From NCBI RefSeq assembly GCF_014852585.1, contig NZ_JACVBX010000012.1:1-64000 (forward strand): a stretch of DNA of 64,000 bases, read 5' to 3'. The stretch comes from Pseudomonas sp. PDM18 (GTDB lineage: Bacteria; Pseudomonadota; Gammaproteobacteria; Pseudomonadales; Pseudomonadaceae). Made by a program: the position numbers and the translations under genes. The number at the start of each line of letters is the position of its first letter. Position 1 is the first letter of the stretch. The notes beneath the pieces are model-generated. The model was not told where the DNA came from. It worked only from the letters and a program-made list of their open reading frames with translations, and made no database searches. Below are positions 17,510 to 26,678 of this stretch, piece by piece.

Positions 17510-18022
17510 ATGCACGGCGCTCTCGCTTCACACTTGCAGCAACTTCTGGCGTACCACCAGTGGGCCTACGAACGCATCCTGGAGGCCGTCGCCCCGCTGG
17601 ATGAAGAGGCCTACCGCGCACCGCGCGGGCTGTTCTTCGGCAGCCTGCACGGCACGCTCAACCACCTCGCGGTGGTCGATCGCATCTGGTTCGCCCGTGT
17701 GCAGCGAGAGCCCTGGCAGTTCGAACGCCTCGACGCCGAGGCCGCGCCTGACCGCGCCGGCCTCGCCGATTTCCTAATGGACGGGGTCGGCGCCTGGCGC
17801 CTGTGGCTGAGCAAGCAGAGCGACGCCACCCTCGGCACCCAGCTGGACTACCGCAACATGGCCGGGCAGGAACACCGCCAGAGCCTGGCGAACATCGTCC
17901 AGCACCTGGTCAACCACGGCACCCACCATCGCGGGCAGATGAGCGCCGCGCTCACCGCGCTGGGCCAGAAAGCGCCGCTGCTGGACTACATCTACTTCCT
18001 GCCCAACCGCCTGGATACCTGA
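17510..18022 (+). CDS. DinB-family protein
   Basis: A 170-residue four-helix protein of the DinB/DUF664 group. The three His metal ligands can be placed at HGTLNHL (first) and NHGTHHRGQ (second and third), the usual spacing. The family includes thiol transferases and many proteins of unknown role. Its stop overlaps the start of the next gene (TGATG), showing translational coupling. Confidence 0.83.
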   Translation: MHGALASHLQQLLAYHQWAYERILEAVAPLDEEAYRAPRGLFFGSLHGTLNHLAVVDRIWFARVQREPWQFERLDAEAAPDRAGLADFLMDGVGAWRLWLSKQSDATLGTQLDYRNMAGQEHRQSLANIVQHLVNHGTHHRGQMSAALTALGQKAPLLDYIYFLPNRLDT

Positions 18023-18918
18023 TGCTCAAGCATGCCAGCCACGCCCATCTCATGCGGCTGGCGACCTTTGCGTCGCTCGGCGTCGCCACCACCCTGATCG
18101 TCGCCAAGGCCATCGCCTGGTGGCTCAGTGGCTCGGTCAGCCTGCTGGCCGGCCTCACCGACTCACTGCTCGATGGCGCGGCCTCCTTCCTCAACCTGCT
18201 GGCGGTGCACTACGCCATCCGCCCGGCGGACGACGACCACCGTTACGGCCATGGCAAGGCGGAGTCGCTGTCGGGGTTGGCGCAGGCTCTGTTCATCGCG
18301 GTCAGCGCCGTGCTGGTTGGCACCCAGGCCATCGACCGCCTGCAACACCCGGAACCGGTGGAAGCCGTGGGATGGGGCGTCGCGGTCATGATCCTGTCGC
18401 TGGCGCTGACCGCCGGCCTGCTGCTGGTGCAGGGCTACGTGGTGAAGATCACCGGCTCCAATGCCATCCGCGCCGATTCGCTGCACTACCGCTCGGACCT
18501 GCTGCTCAACAGCAGCATCCTGGTGGCACTCCTGCTGGCGCAGTTCGGCTGGCAGCAGATGGACGCCATCTTCGGTCTGGGCATCGCGCTGTACATTCTC
18601 TGGAGTTCCTTCCAGATCGCCCGCGAATCCGTCGCTGTGCTGATGGACGAGGAACTGCCGCCGGATGTCAGCACCCGCATGCTCGAACTGGTGCGAGAAG
18701 TACCTGGCGTGCTCGGTGCCCACGACCTGCGCACGCGGATTTCCGGCACGCACTGGTTCGTCCAGTTGCATCTGGAGTTGCCAGGTGAGCTGTCGCTTTC
18801 AAAGGCGCATCATCTGTGCGACGAGGCGGTGCTGGCGATCCACAAGGAATTCCCGCGGGCCGAGGTGCTGGTGCACGCCGACCCACAGGAAGTGGTGGGC
18901 AAAGAGACCATCAGTTAG
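18022..18918 (+). CDS. fieF: Cation diffusion facilitator, FieF-type
   Basis: A 298-residue divalent-metal/proton antiporter (Zn2+, Fe2+ and similar) in the inner membrane. Six membrane segments lead to a cytoplasmic C-terminal ferredoxin-like dimerisation domain. Metal-site motifs are SLTDSLLDGAASF in helix 2 and DSLHYRSDLLLN in helix 5, with the HRYGHGKAESL loop typical of FieF/YiiP. The length matches the family. Translation is coupled to the DinB gene. Metal specificity is inferred from family only. Confidence 0.9.
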   Translation: MLKHASHAHLMRLATFASLGVATTLIVAKAIAWWLSGSVSLLAGLTDSLLDGAASFLNLLAVHYAIRPADDDHRYGHGKAESLSGLAQALFIAVSAVLVGTQAIDRLQHPEPVEAVGWGVAVMILSLALTAGLLLVQGYVVKITGSNAIRADSLHYRSDLLLNSSILVALLLAQFGWQQMDAIFGLGIALYILWSSFQIARESVAVLMDEELPPDVSTRMLELVREVPGVLGAHDLRTRISGTHWFVQLHLELPGELSLSKAHHLCDEAVLAIHKEFPRAEVLVHADPQEVVGKETIS

Positions 18919-18924
18919 AGAGCA

Positions 18925-20112
18925 TCAGTTGACGCTGTAGCCGCGCCCGCTCAGGCAGGCGCCCAGGGCGCGGCGGTAGTTGTCGGCGACGTAGGCCGGC
19001 GGCGCATAGCTCGCCAGGGCCGGGTCGAAGCCGCTCTGGTCGGCGGCCCAGCGGTGGCATTCATAGCGATCGCGGGCCTGCTGGTCCGGGCCCTGGTTGT
19101 ACATCGGGTAAGCCATCACGTCATAAGCCGATTGCGCCACGCTGGCCACCTGCTGCTGCGGGGGCTCCACCACTTCGTAATCCTGCGAGCCGGCTTGCCA
19201 CAGATAGTAGGTACCGGCGGCGAGGAAGTAGCCGATGCTGCCGATCCACACCTGCTCGGCGTAGGACGGCAGGTAGCGCACGCGCACGCCGTAAGGCGGT
19301 GTCACCACCACATAGCGTGAGCCGTAGGGGCGATACCAGTAGCCATCGTTGAAGTAGTAGTCGCTGCCGCGATAGGGCACTCGGTAATGCCCGCTCGGCA
19401 TGGCGTTGACCACGTAGCCCGGCCGCCAATAGGACGGATGCGGCCCCCAGTTGCCGTGGGAAGGCGGCGGGCGGCCCTGCCAGCCTGCCGACGGCGGACG
19501 ATTGCCGCCCTGCCAACCAGCGTTGCCGTGGTCGTTGTCCTGCGGACGACCATGCCACTGGCTGCCGTTGTTGCCCGGCGGACGGCCCTGCCATTGCCCG
19601 CCCGGATTACCCTGCGGACGGCCCTGCTCCTGGCCGCCATTATTGCCTTGGGGACGACCCTGCCATTGTCCACCATTGTTGCCTTGCGGCCGCCCGTGTT
19701 CATGGTCGCCAACGTTGCCTTGCGGGCGCTCCTGCCACTGACCACCGTTGTTGCCTTGAGGGCGCCCCTGCCATTGCCCGCCATTGTTGCCTTGCGAGTG
19801 TCCCTGCCACGGACCGCCATTGCTGCCCTGTGGACGCCCCTGCTCCGGGCCGCCATCGCCGCCTTGAGGACGACCTTGCCACTGGCCACCGTGGTTACCC
19901 TGTGGTCGGCCCTGCCATTGCCCGCCGTTGTTGCCTTGCGGTCGACCGTGCTCCTGGCCGCCGTTGCCCTGCGAACGCCCCTGGGGCTGCCCGCCACCGC
20001 CGTTCGCGGGCGGATGGCCCTGCATATCGGGCCCGTCAGCCGCCACCGCCTGGACCGCGACGGCTAGGGAAAGCACGGCGAACGAAGCGAACCGCCCGAT
20101 GCCCGACTTCAT
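18925..20112 (-). CDS. Repeat-rich secreted protein with C-terminal DUF6515-like domain
   Basis: A 395-residue protein with a Sec signal peptide (GRFASFAVLSLAVAVQAVAA). A Gly/Gln/Arg/Pro/Asn-rich region of about 12 tandem 12-residue repeats follows, with consensus GQWQGRPQGNNG (residues about 41-195). The C-terminal domain is rich in Tyr/Trp/Gly (PYRGSDYYFNDGYWYRPYGS) and resembles DUF6515, ending in two Cys-containing segments. It is probably periplasmic or envelope-associated. Its role is unknown. The start at 20112 is preferred because GAGG lies upstream and it places the signal peptide at the N-terminus; a 42-codon extension is possible. It converges with the fieF-like gene. Confidence 0.78.
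   Translation of the reverse strand: MKSGIGRFASFAVLSLAVAVQAVAADGPDMQGHPPANGGGGQPQGRSQGNGGQEHGRPQGNNGGQWQGRPQGNHGGQWQGRPQGGDGGPEQGRPQGSNGGPWQGHSQGNNGGQWQGRPQGNNGGQWQERPQGNVGDHEHGRPQGNNGGQWQGRPQGNNGGQEQGRPQGNPGGQWQGRPPGNNGSQWHGRPQDNDHGNAGWQGGNRPPSAGWQGRPPPSHGNWGPHPSYWRPGYVVNAMPSGHYRVPYRGSDYYFNDGYWYRPYGSRYVVVTPPYGVRVRYLPSYAEQVWIGSIGYFLAAGTYYLWQAGSQDYEVVEPPQQQVASVAQSAYDVMAYPMYNQGPDQQARDRYECHRWAADQSGFDPALASYAPPAYVADNYRRALGACLSGRGYSVN
19530..19990 (-). repeat. Tandem 36-bp coding repeats
   Basis: About 12 imperfect copies of a 36-bp unit encode the 12-residue repeat GQWQGRPQGNNG inside the DUF6515-like gene. Variant units include GQEQGRPQGNPG and DHEHGRPQGNNG. Copy number is likely to vary between strains by slippage or recombination. 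Confidence 0.85.
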
Positions 20113-20237
20113 GGATTCCTCACTTCGGCAACGGCCGAAAACCGTGATGTGACATCGCCATAGACCACGGCGCAAAGCCGCCATTGCGGGGCGCTGGGTA
20201 AAGTCAGGGTAAAGATGGCGGGGGCAAATCGCGGGCA

Positions 20238-20267
20238 AGAAAAAAGGGAGGCTCGTCAGCCTCCCTT
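20238..20267 (-). terminator. Rho-independent terminator reading the minus strand
   Basis: A perfect 10-bp stem AAGGGAGGCT / AGCCTCCCTT with loop CGTC is followed, on the minus strand, by TTTTTTCTT. No credible protein gene on the minus strand lies directly to its right; the 20276-20553 gap otherwise shows nothing recognisable apart from the Lrp gene's leader. It therefore may end an unannotated small transcript. Confidence 0.75.
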
Positions 20268-20553
20268 CCGGAATCTCGTCCTGCTCGTCGCTGTTGGCGC
20301 CGGCTCACCTCGCTCCGCCTTCTGGGCAGTGCGTAGCCCGGTGGCCGGCGCGATCCTGTGGGGTCGGCGGGCCGCGAAACGCCTGATTGGGCGGATCGCA
20401 GGGGACGTGATGTCCGGGCTGTGAATCTGGAAGAAATAGTAAAGCGACAGAGCGGGGAAATGATTGCTAAGATTGCTCATACAGGTACCACCTGAGCAAC
20501 AAATACCTAAAAATTACGCCACAAGCGCAATTCAATCGAAACATGAGGCTTTC

Positions 20554-21033
20554 ATGGACAAGCTGGACCGCTACGACCTGCGAATTCTTGCCGAACTGCA
20601 ACGCGACGCGCGCATCTCCAATCAGGAGCTGGCCGAACGCATCGGCCTGTCGCCCTCCCCCTGCTCGCGGCGGGTCAAGCAGCTCGAGGACGACGGCTAT
20701 ATCGTCCGCCAGGTCGCCCTGCTCGACAGCAAGAAACTCGGCCTGAGCCTCACCGCCTTCGTGCTGATCGGCATGGACCGCCACACGCCGGAACGTTTCG
20801 AACACTTCCAGCAGATCATCGGCAAATGCCCCGAGGTGCTGGAATGCAGCCTGGTGACCGGGATGGACGCGGACTACCAGCTCAAGGTCATGGTTCCGGA
20901 CATGGAACACTACCAGCACTTCCTGCTCGGTACCCTGACCCGCATTGAAGGCGTAACCAGCGTGCGGTCGAGCTTCGTGCTGCGCAATGTGATGGCGAGC
21001 ACTGAACTACCGCTGGATCATCTTCGCGTCTGA
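20554..21033 (+). CDS. Lrp/AsnC-family transcriptional regulator
   Basis: A 159-residue regulator with an N-terminal winged helix-turn-helix (LDRYDLRILAELQRDARISN, then ELAERIGLSPSPCSRRVKQL) and a C-terminal RAM/AsnC ligand-binding domain. The start at 20554 gives the classic MDKLDRYDL N-terminus, with GAGG 5-6 bases upstream. The usual effector is an amino acid. No obviously linked target gene is adjacent. Confidence 0.9.
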   Translation: MDKLDRYDLRILAELQRDARISNQELAERIGLSPSPCSRRVKQLEDDGYIVRQVALLDSKKLGLSLTAFVLIGMDRHTPERFEHFQQIIGKCPEVLECSLVTGMDADYQLKVMVPDMEHYQHFLLGTLTRIEGVTSVRSSFVLRNVMASTELPLDHLRV

Positions 21034-21054
21034 GCCAGCTGCTTGCTGGCTACT

Positions 21055-21078
21055 GCAGGAGCGAACTTGCTCGCGAAC
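21055..21078. repeat. REP palindrome
   Basis: GCAGGAGCGAACTTGCTCGC followed by GAA is a single Pseudomonas REP unit just downstream of the Lrp-type gene. The remaining bases to 21260 hold no gene that can be supported. Confidence 0.65.
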
Positions 21079-21266
21079 CGCTTCACTCCGAGCAGCCGGC
21101 CACGCCCACCGTCCGCCGGCAAAGCCGCCCTGCGACACAGCACCGCACCCCGCCTCTCGCCGAACGGAACCAATACCGCAGATTTCCCCGCCAGCCGCGC
21201 CACGGTGGGGAATTGCACGGTATTCCACCCATCCAGCAGCAGGAACTGATCACTTTATGAACGGCT

Positions 21267-21296
21267 CTGAACGACAAAGCGTCGCATGCGTATAAT
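21267..21296 (+). promoter_or_regulatory. Likely sigma-70 promoter of the DUF2788 gene
   Basis: A consensus -10 box TATAAT (21291-21296) is preceded 18 bases upstream by CTGAAC as a weak -35. It lies about 70 bases before the ATG of the DUF2788 gene, in an otherwise gene-free stretch. Confidence 0.55.
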
Positions 21297-21365
21297 GCGC
21301 GCCTTCTTCACCACCACCGCGTCCCGGCGTCCCTCGGACACCCTCCGCACCGGGCAGGAGCTGTA

Positions 21366-21569
21366 ATGAACGAAAGTTTCGAAGACTGGATGATGTATGG
21401 CCTGGTGACCGGCCTGATCCTGTTCATGGCCTTCATCGTCTGGGACCTCGCCAAGAAGTCCAAGGCCGGCCGCATGGGCACCATGGTGCTGTTCTTCGCA
21501 CTGGGCCTGGGCGTACTCGGCTTCCTGATCAAGTCCGTGGTCGTCGCCGGGCTCGAAGGCGGCTTCTGA
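21366..21569 (+). CDS. DUF2788 small membrane protein
   Basis: A 67-residue protein with two membrane segments (YGLVTGLILFMAFIVWDLAK and MVLFFALGLGVLGFLIKSVV), matching the DUF2788 family in size and layout. An inner-membrane location is expected; function is unknown. CAGGAG precedes the ATG by 6 bases. Confidence 0.82.
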   Translation: MNESFEDWMMYGLVTGLILFMAFIVWDLAKKSKAGRMGTMVLFFALGLGVLGFLIKSVVVAGLEGGF

Positions 21570-21592
21570 TCCCGCGCCCCCTGCCCCGGGTC

Positions 21593-22219
21593 TCAAAGCT
21601 CGGGGCTGACTTCCCGCCACTGCCCCGGCTGTAGGTCATCCAGCTGCCATGGCCCGATGCGTACGCGCACCAGGCGCAGCGTGGGCAGGCCGACCGCCGC
21701 CGTCATCCGCCGCACCTGGCGGTTGCGCCCTTCGCGGATCACCAACTCCAGCCAGGCCGTCGGTATCGACTTGCGGAAACGCACCGGCGGGTCGCGCTCC
21801 CAAATATCTGGCTCCTCCAGCCGCCGGGCCTCGGCCGGCAGCGTCGGGCCATCATTGAGCTGCACACCCTTGCGCAACCGGTCGAGCTGCTCGTCACTTG
21901 GCTCGCCCTCCACCTGCACCCAGTACGTCTTCGGCAGCTTGTGCTTCGGATCGGCGATGCGCGCCTGCAGGCGGCCGTCGTTGGTCAGCAGCAGCAGGCC
22001 CTCACTGTCGCGGTCCAGGCGGCCGGCCGGGTAGATGCCCGGCACGTCGACGAAATCCTTCAGCGTCGCGCGGCCCTCGCTGTCGTTGAACTGCGTCAGC
22101 ACGTCGAACGGCTTGTTCAGCAGGATCAGCCTGGGTTGCGCCGGCGGCGCCTTGGCCACGCGGCGAGGCGCGGGGCGGGTGGCTGGACGACGATTGGCGG
22201 GACGCGGAGGACGGGGCAT
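21593..22219 (-). CDS. rluE: 23S rRNA pseudouridine synthase, RluE/RsuA family
   Basis: A 208-residue RsuA/RluB/E/F-type pseudouridine synthase. The catalytic Asp69 is in [17 protein letters not shown], and the family motifs [14 protein letters not shown] and [11 protein letters not shown] are present. There is no S4 domain at the N-terminus, which fits RluE; instead there is a basic Pro/Arg-rich leader. The start at 22219 is preferred; an in-frame extension overlaps the divergent gene's promoter. Confidence 0.88.
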   Translation of the reverse strand: MPRPPRPANRRPATRPAPRRVAKAPPAQPRLILLNKPFDVLTQFNDSEGRATLKDFVDVPGIYPAGRLDRDSEGLLLLTNDGRLQARIADPKHKLPKTYWVQVEGEPSDEQLDRLRKGVQLNDGPTLPAEARRLEEPDIWERDPPVRFRKSIPTAWLELVIREGRNRQVRRMTAAVGLPTLRLVRVRIGPWQLDDLQPGQWREVSPEL

Positions 22220-22316
22220 GGCGTAATGAGTGGTAACCGAGGTTGGGGGTGCGGCAAATGCCCAGCATGCTAGGTTGTGGCGAGTATTCATCGCAAGAGC
22301 ATGCACGAGCATACCC

Positions 22317-23363
22317 ATGAGCCACCCCACTTGGCTGATCACCTTGCAGAACCTCAGCGGCCGCCTCGGCGCCCGCTATCGCGGCGCACAAAGCCCCCAT
22401 TTCGACGGGCAGCGCTTTCACAACCTCGACCGCCAGCCGCATCACGGCCTGCGCGCCTTCCTTAAATGGCAGCGTGAGCGGGGCCGACAGGCAGAGTGGA
22501 TCGCCCAGCCCGGCCCCGATACCCGCCCGGAGACGCCAGCCCGCGTCGAGGGCGACGAACTGCGCGTCACCTACATCAACCATGCCACCCTGCTGATCCA
22601 GCACCGCGGCCTGAACATCCTCACCGACCCGCTCTGGTGCGAGCGCACCAGCCCGTTCAGCTTCGCCGGTCCCAAGCGTGTGCATCCGCCGGGCCTGGCG
22701 CTGGACGAGCTGCCGCCGATCAACCTGATCCTGGTCAGCCACAACCACTACGACCACCTGGATATCCATAGCCTTCGCGAGCTGGCGCGGCGCTTCCCCT
22801 CCGCCAAGGTGGTGACCGGCCTGGGCAATGGCGAGCTGATCCGCGCGTGCGGCTTCACCGATATCGCCGAACTGGACTGGTGGCAGAGCCTGCCGATGCC
22901 CGAAGGCATGCTGCTCACCGGCGTGCCGGCGCAGCACTGGTCGGCGCGCTCGCGGCGCGACACCAACCGCACGCTGTGGATGGGCTTCGTGCTGGAGTCG
23001 CCGGACGGCCCGCTGCTGTTCCCCGGCGATACCGGGCTGGGCGAAGAATTCGGCCTGATGCATGAGCGCTTCGGCCCCATGCGCTTCGCCGCCCTGCCTA
23101 TCGGCGCCTACGAGCCGCGCTGGTTCATGCGCCATCACCACATGAACCCGGATGATGCCGTACAGGCGCACCAGCACCTCGACTCGCAGTGCAGCATGGC
23201 GATCCACTTCGGCACCTTCCGCCTGAGCGACGAAGGCCAGTTCACTCCGGTCAGCGACCTGGCGGCAGCGCTGCAGCAACGTGGCGTGGCGGCGGAGCGT
23301 TTCCGCGCGCCGAAGCCGGGTGAGCAGTGGCTGGTGCCGCCGATGCCGGACGCATCCCTGTAG
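22317..23363 (+). CDS. MBL-fold (NAPE-PLD/UlaG-like) metal-dependent hydrolase
   Basis: A 348-residue metallo-beta-lactamase-fold protein. The metal-binding motif is SHNHYDHLD (141-149), with further ligands in LLFPGDTG and in IHFGTF near the C-terminus. The sequence order and [20 protein letters not shown] resemble the NAPE-hydrolysing phospholipase D-like/RomA group. This suggests a phosphodiesterase acting on lipids or small metabolites, but the substrate is unknown. The ATG at 22317 is chosen for family-like length. Confidence 0.82.
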   Translation: MSHPTWLITLQNLSGRLGARYRGAQSPHFDGQRFHNLDRQPHHGLRAFLKWQRERGRQAEWIAQPGPDTRPETPARVEGDELRVTYINHATLLIQHRGLNILTDPLWCERTSPFSFAGPKRVHPPGLALDELPPINLILVSHNHYDHLDIHSLRELARRFPSAKVVTGLGNGELIRACGFTDIAELDWWQSLPMPEGMLLTGVPAQHWSARSRRDTNRTLWMGFVLESPDGPLLFPGDTGLGEEFGLMHERFGPMRFAALPIGAYEPRWFMRHHHMNPDDAVQAHQHLDSQCSMAIHFGTFRLSDEGQFTPVSDLAAALQQRGVAAERFRAPKPGEQWLVPPMPDASL

Positions 23364-23417
23364 GTGCAAGCAAACGCGGACAAAGTCCGCTATTCCCTGA
23401 AATATCGCGCCCGGGCC

Positions 23418-23439
23418 CCCTCTCCCTTCAGGGAGAGGG
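23418..23439. repeat. CCCTCTCCC-type palindrome
   Basis: A perfect 9-bp palindrome CCCTCTCCC/GGGAGAGGG with loop TTCA lies between convergent genes, same family as the pair at 5967-6080. Flanking it are degenerate REP halves, GTAGGTGCAAGC and TTGCTCCTAC. Confidence 0.65.
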
Positions 23440-23531
23440 TTAGGGAAAGGGAAACTCCGGGCACGGACTTTCAAGAAAGACAGTTGCTCCTACGTAAAGG
23501 GAAGCTTCGAGGATGACGTGTAGGAGCGGCC

Positions 23532-24095
23532 TCAGTTCTCCCGCACCCGCTTGCTGCAGCAGTTGCGATAACGCTTGCCGCTGTTGCACGGGCAGGGCTT
23601 GTCGCCGCGACCGCCCAGCTCCAGCCAGCTTTCCAGGCGCTGGCGCATGGAGTCGCGGACTTCCCGGCGCTCGTCGTCCTGCTGCGGCTTGCTCAGCTCG
23701 CGGCTGAGCCAGAGGTAATCCTCCAGCAGCTCGTCTCGCTCCAGCGCATGCAGTTGTTCGGCCAGCGGTACGCCTTCGTAGCGGCGCTTCGGGTCGGGCA
23801 GGAAGGCGATGGCTTCGCCACCCGGCAGAACATTCCACAGGCGCCCCTGGGCGTCGCGCCAGCAGGCGCTGAAACGGGCGCGCAAGGCCAAGCCCGGCCA
23901 CTCTTCCAGGCACCAGCCATCCACCCGCTCGCCGCCCAGGCCTTCCACCGCCCTGCCCACGGAGAACCAGGGTTCGCCAGCGATGCTGTCGGGCAGAGGG
24001 AGCGGTGCGGCAACTTCGGGCGTGCCGTTTTCCACCAGTCGGCGGGCGAAACGACGCAGCGGATTGGTGAGGTGCGAGGGGGCGCGGAACGGCAT
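23532..24095 (-). CDS. SEC-C motif protein of unknown function
   Basis: A 187-residue protein whose only recognisable element is the C-terminal zinc-binding SEC-C motif CPCNSGKRYRNCC. The preceding region (VDGWCLEEWPGLALRARFSA and the helical QLHALERDELLEDYLWLSRE) is not assignable. Stand-alone SEC-C proteins are widespread in proteobacteria, and their function is mostly unknown. Confidence 0.72.
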   Translation of the reverse strand: MPFRAPSHLTNPLRRFARRLVENGTPEVAAPLPLPDSIAGEPWFSVGRAVEGLGGERVDGWCLEEWPGLALRARFSACWRDAQGRLWNVLPGGEAIAFLPDPKRRYEGVPLAEQLHALERDELLEDYLWLSRELSKPQQDDERREVRDSMRQRLESWLELGGRGDKPCPCNSGKRYRNCCSKRVREN

Positions 24096-24139
24096 GGGAT
24101 CACCAGCGGAAGAGGTCGGCGAAAGTCCGACCGGAGGGA

Positions 24140-24188
24140 CGCGCCACGGTTCCCCGTGGCGCGGGAGGCGAGCATTCTAGGCTCGCCT
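24140..24188 (-). terminator. Two hairpins downstream of deoC
   Basis: Two adjacent perfect hairpins follow the deoC stop: AGGCGAGC/GCTCGCCT (24166-24188) and CGCGCCACGG/CCGTGGCGCG (24140-24163). Neither has a run of T, so they may act as mRNA 3'-end stabilisers or as a leader structure of the next gene rather than as a canonical terminator. Confidence 0.5.
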
Positions 24189-24211
24189 GGGGCGGCGTCA
24201 ACGCGGGGCGA

Positions 24212-24988
24212 TCAATAGTCCCGCGTGGAAATCGGCTGCGCCTCGCCGCTCAGCTCGCGCAGCAGGTCATCGAGCAGCGCGGAAGCGCCGAAACGCAGGT
24301 GCTCCGGCTTGATCCAGCCGGCGCCGAAACGCTCCTCCGCCAGCTTCTGGTAGGCCTGAGCATCGGCCAGCGTGCGCAGTCCGCCGGAGACTTTCAAGCC
24401 GACCTTGCCGCCCTCCTCCTCGATGGTTTCGAGCATTATCCGCACGGCTTCGGGCGTGGCGTGCGCCGTCGCCTTGCCGGTGCTGGTCTTGAGGAAATCG
24501 GCGCCGCCGGCGATGGCATCGCGGCAGGCCGTGCGGATCAGCTCCGGCTCGGCCAGCTCGCCGGTTTCGAGGATCACCTTGAGCCGGTGGTACGGCCCGC
24601 AGAGTGTCTTGCAGGTGCGGATCAATTCCACCGCACCGGTCTCCTGGCCAGCCTTGAGCTTGCGCCAGGGGTAGACCAGGTCGATCTCGTCGGCCCCCTC
24701 GGCAAGGGTCTTGCGTACCTCCTCCACCACATCGGCCAGCGGCGCGTCGCCGCCGGGGAAGTTGCACACGCTGGCAACCCGCACCCCGCGACCGCCCAAG
24801 GTATTGAGCGTGCGTCGGGCGATGTGCACCAGCTTCGGCCACACGCACACCGCCGCCACTTCGCCGTAGGGCGTCAGCGCGCGGCGGCAGAGGTCCACGG
24901 TACTTTGCAGGTCATCGCCGGCATTCAGCGAAGTCAGGTCCAGCAGGGCGAGCACACGGCCCGCCGGGGTCTTGCGAGGATCGGTCAT
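24212..24988 (-). CDS. deoC: Deoxyribose-phosphate aldolase
   Basis: A 258-residue class I aldolase that splits 2-deoxyribose 5-phosphate into acetaldehyde and glyceraldehyde 3-phosphate in deoxynucleoside catabolism. The Schiff-base Lys167 sits in FLKTSTGK, and the second active-site Lys199 in VGLKVSGG, matching the enterobacterial enzyme. ATG at 24988 with GGAGAG upstream is preferred over a TTG two codons earlier. It lies downstream of amn, so two nucleotide-salvage enzymes are neighbours. Confidence 0.95.
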   Translation of the reverse strand: MTDPRKTPAGRVLALLDLTSLNAGDDLQSTVDLCRRALTPYGEVAAVCVWPKLVHIARRTLNTLGGRGVRVASVCNFPGGDAPLADVVEEVRKTLAEGADEIDLVYPWRKLKAGQETGAVELIRTCKTLCGPYHRLKVILETGELAEPELIRTACRDAIAGGADFLKTSTGKATAHATPEAVRIMLETIEEEGGKVGLKVSGGLRTLADAQAYQKLAEERFGAGWIKPEHLRFGASALLDDLLRELSGEAQPISTRDY

Positions 24989-25070
24989 CGGCAATGCTCT
25001 CCATCGGCTTTCTTCAGGCAGCCGGGGCGACCACCATCACCCCGGCAGGCGCTCCGCGCCCTGTCGCAGA

Positions 25071-26546
25071 TCAGCGGAACGGCGGCTCGTCGAAGCTGCG
25101 CAGCTTGCGCGAGTGCAGCGAGTTGAGCTGGGTGCGCAGCAGGTCGACGGCGGCAACGCCGATGGACAGGTGCTGGCTCACCGCGCGCTGATAGAAGGCC
25201 GTGGCAGCGCCGGGCAGCTTGATCTCGCTGTGCAGCGGTTTGTCCGACACGCACAGCAGCGTGCCGTAGGGCACCCGCAGGCGATAACCCTGCGCGGCGA
25301 TGGTGCCACTCTCCATGTCCACCGCAATCGCCCGCGCCAGGTTGATCAGTGGGCGCTCCTGGGCCCAGTGCAGTTCCCAGTTGCGGTCGTCGTAGGTGAG
25401 CACGGTGCCGGTGCGCAGGCGACGCTTGAGCTGGTCGCCACGCTCGCCAGTCACCAGCGCAGCAGCTTCCTGCAACGCCAGTTGCACCTCGGCCAGCGCC
25501 GGGATCGGGATGTGCGGCGGCAGCACGCGGTCGAGAATGCCATCGCGGCGCATGTAGGCGTGGGCCAGCACATAGTCGCCGATGGTCTGCGATTGCCGCA
25601 GGCCGCCGCAGTGGCCAACCATCAGCCAGCAGTGCGGACGCAGCACAGCGAGGTGGTCGGTGATGTTCTTCGCGTTGGACGGGCCGACGCCGATGTTCAC
25701 CAGAGTCACGCCGTCGCCGTCCTCGGCGATCAGGTGATAGGCCGGCATCTGGAAACGGTGCCACTCGACGCTGGCGACGATGGCATTGGCTTCACCTTCA
25801 TCCGTGCCGCGCTCGATGATTACGTTGCCCGGCAGGACCATGCGCACGAAGCGCGGGTCATCGCGCAGGCGCTCCAGGCCCAGGTGGATGAACTGGTCGA
25901 CGTAGCGGTGGTAGTTGGTCAGCAGGATCCAAGGCTGCACGTGCCGCCAGTCACTGCCGGTGTAATGCACCATGCGGCGCAGGGAAAAGTCCGTACGCGC
26001 GGCGTCGAACAGCGCCAGCGGCATTGGGTCGGCGTTCTCCCATTCATACAGGCCGTCAGCAACACCGTCAGAGGTGGCCGACAGATCGGTGCTGGGGAAA
26101 ACCCGCGCCAGCTCGGCCGCGGTCACACCCGAGCCCCCCAATTCATCGCCGCCTTCCACCACATAGGGATACGGAATGTTCTGCGCGCTGACGCCGACTT
26201 CCACCCGCACGGTGAAGTCCTCCATCAGCGGGCGCAGCTGCTCCAGCAGGTATTTGCGGAAGGCCTTGGGCTGGGTAATAGTCACGGCGTAGGTGCCGGG
26301 TACCTGGACCTTGGCGTAGGCGCGGGTGGTCGAGGGCACTTCGCCCTGGCACAGGTAGGTCACCCGTAGCAGTGGGTAGCGGAATTGTTCGCGCTGTTGC
26401 GCGTCAGGGACTTCGCGGTCCTTGAGGTACCGCTTGAGCGCCTGGTTCAGGGCGCCGGTGGCGCGCTCGTGGAGCACGGCCAGTTGATCGACGGCCTCTT
26501 CGGCGGTCTGCGCGACGAAGAACTCGTCGCCAGTCGTAAGACTCAT
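25071..26546 (-). CDS. amn: AMP nucleosidase
   Basis: A 491-residue enzyme that hydrolyses AMP to adenine and ribose 5-phosphate. An N-terminal AMP nucleosidase regulatory domain (about 1-180) is followed by a phosphorylase-like catalytic domain with VNIGVGPSNAKNITDHLAVL and DMESGTIAAQGY. Length matches the family. The start at 26546 is preferred because the upstream in-frame ATG at 26555 has its ribosome site too close. It is followed by deoC on the same strand, about 80 bases downstream. Confidence 0.93.
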   Translation of the reverse strand: MSLTTGDEFFVAQTAEEAVDQLAVLHERATGALNQALKRYLKDREVPDAQQREQFRYPLLRVTYLCQGEVPSTTRAYAKVQVPGTYAVTITQPKAFRKYLLEQLRPLMEDFTVRVEVGVSAQNIPYPYVVEGGDELGGSGVTAAELARVFPSTDLSATSDGVADGLYEWENADPMPLALFDAARTDFSLRRMVHYTGSDWRHVQPWILLTNYHRYVDQFIHLGLERLRDDPRFVRMVLPGNVIIERGTDEGEANAIVASVEWHRFQMPAYHLIAEDGDGVTLVNIGVGPSNAKNITDHLAVLRPHCWLMVGHCGGLRQSQTIGDYVLAHAYMRRDGILDRVLPPHIPIPALAEVQLALQEAAALVTGERGDQLKRRLRTGTVLTYDDRNWELHWAQERPLINLARAIAVDMESGTIAAQGYRLRVPYGTLLCVSDKPLHSEIKLPGAATAFYQRAVSQHLSIGVAAVDLLRTQLNSLHSRKLRSFDEPPFR

Positions 26547-26678
26547 GGTGGGCATCCTGTCTGAACGATCAGCTCCATCTTGCCTGCTTCCGTTGCGGAA
26601 GGGGATGACAGATTCATCAGAGACGATCAGTGACAGGAGCAAACCAGCTGCCCATGGCGGGCAGCTGGCAAAGTTGCA

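Noticed and set aside
19530-19990. Regular 36-bp repeats that could be mistaken for a CRISPR array
   Set aside because: The repeats are directly adjacent with no unique spacers, and translate as a continuous 12-residue protein repeat within a gene with a signal peptide. No cas genes are present.
20256-20480. Minus-strand open frame of 74 codons ahead of the terminator
   Set aside because: No ribosome site and a low-quality Arg/Pro/Ala-rich product; a non-coding transcript is a better reading of the terminator.
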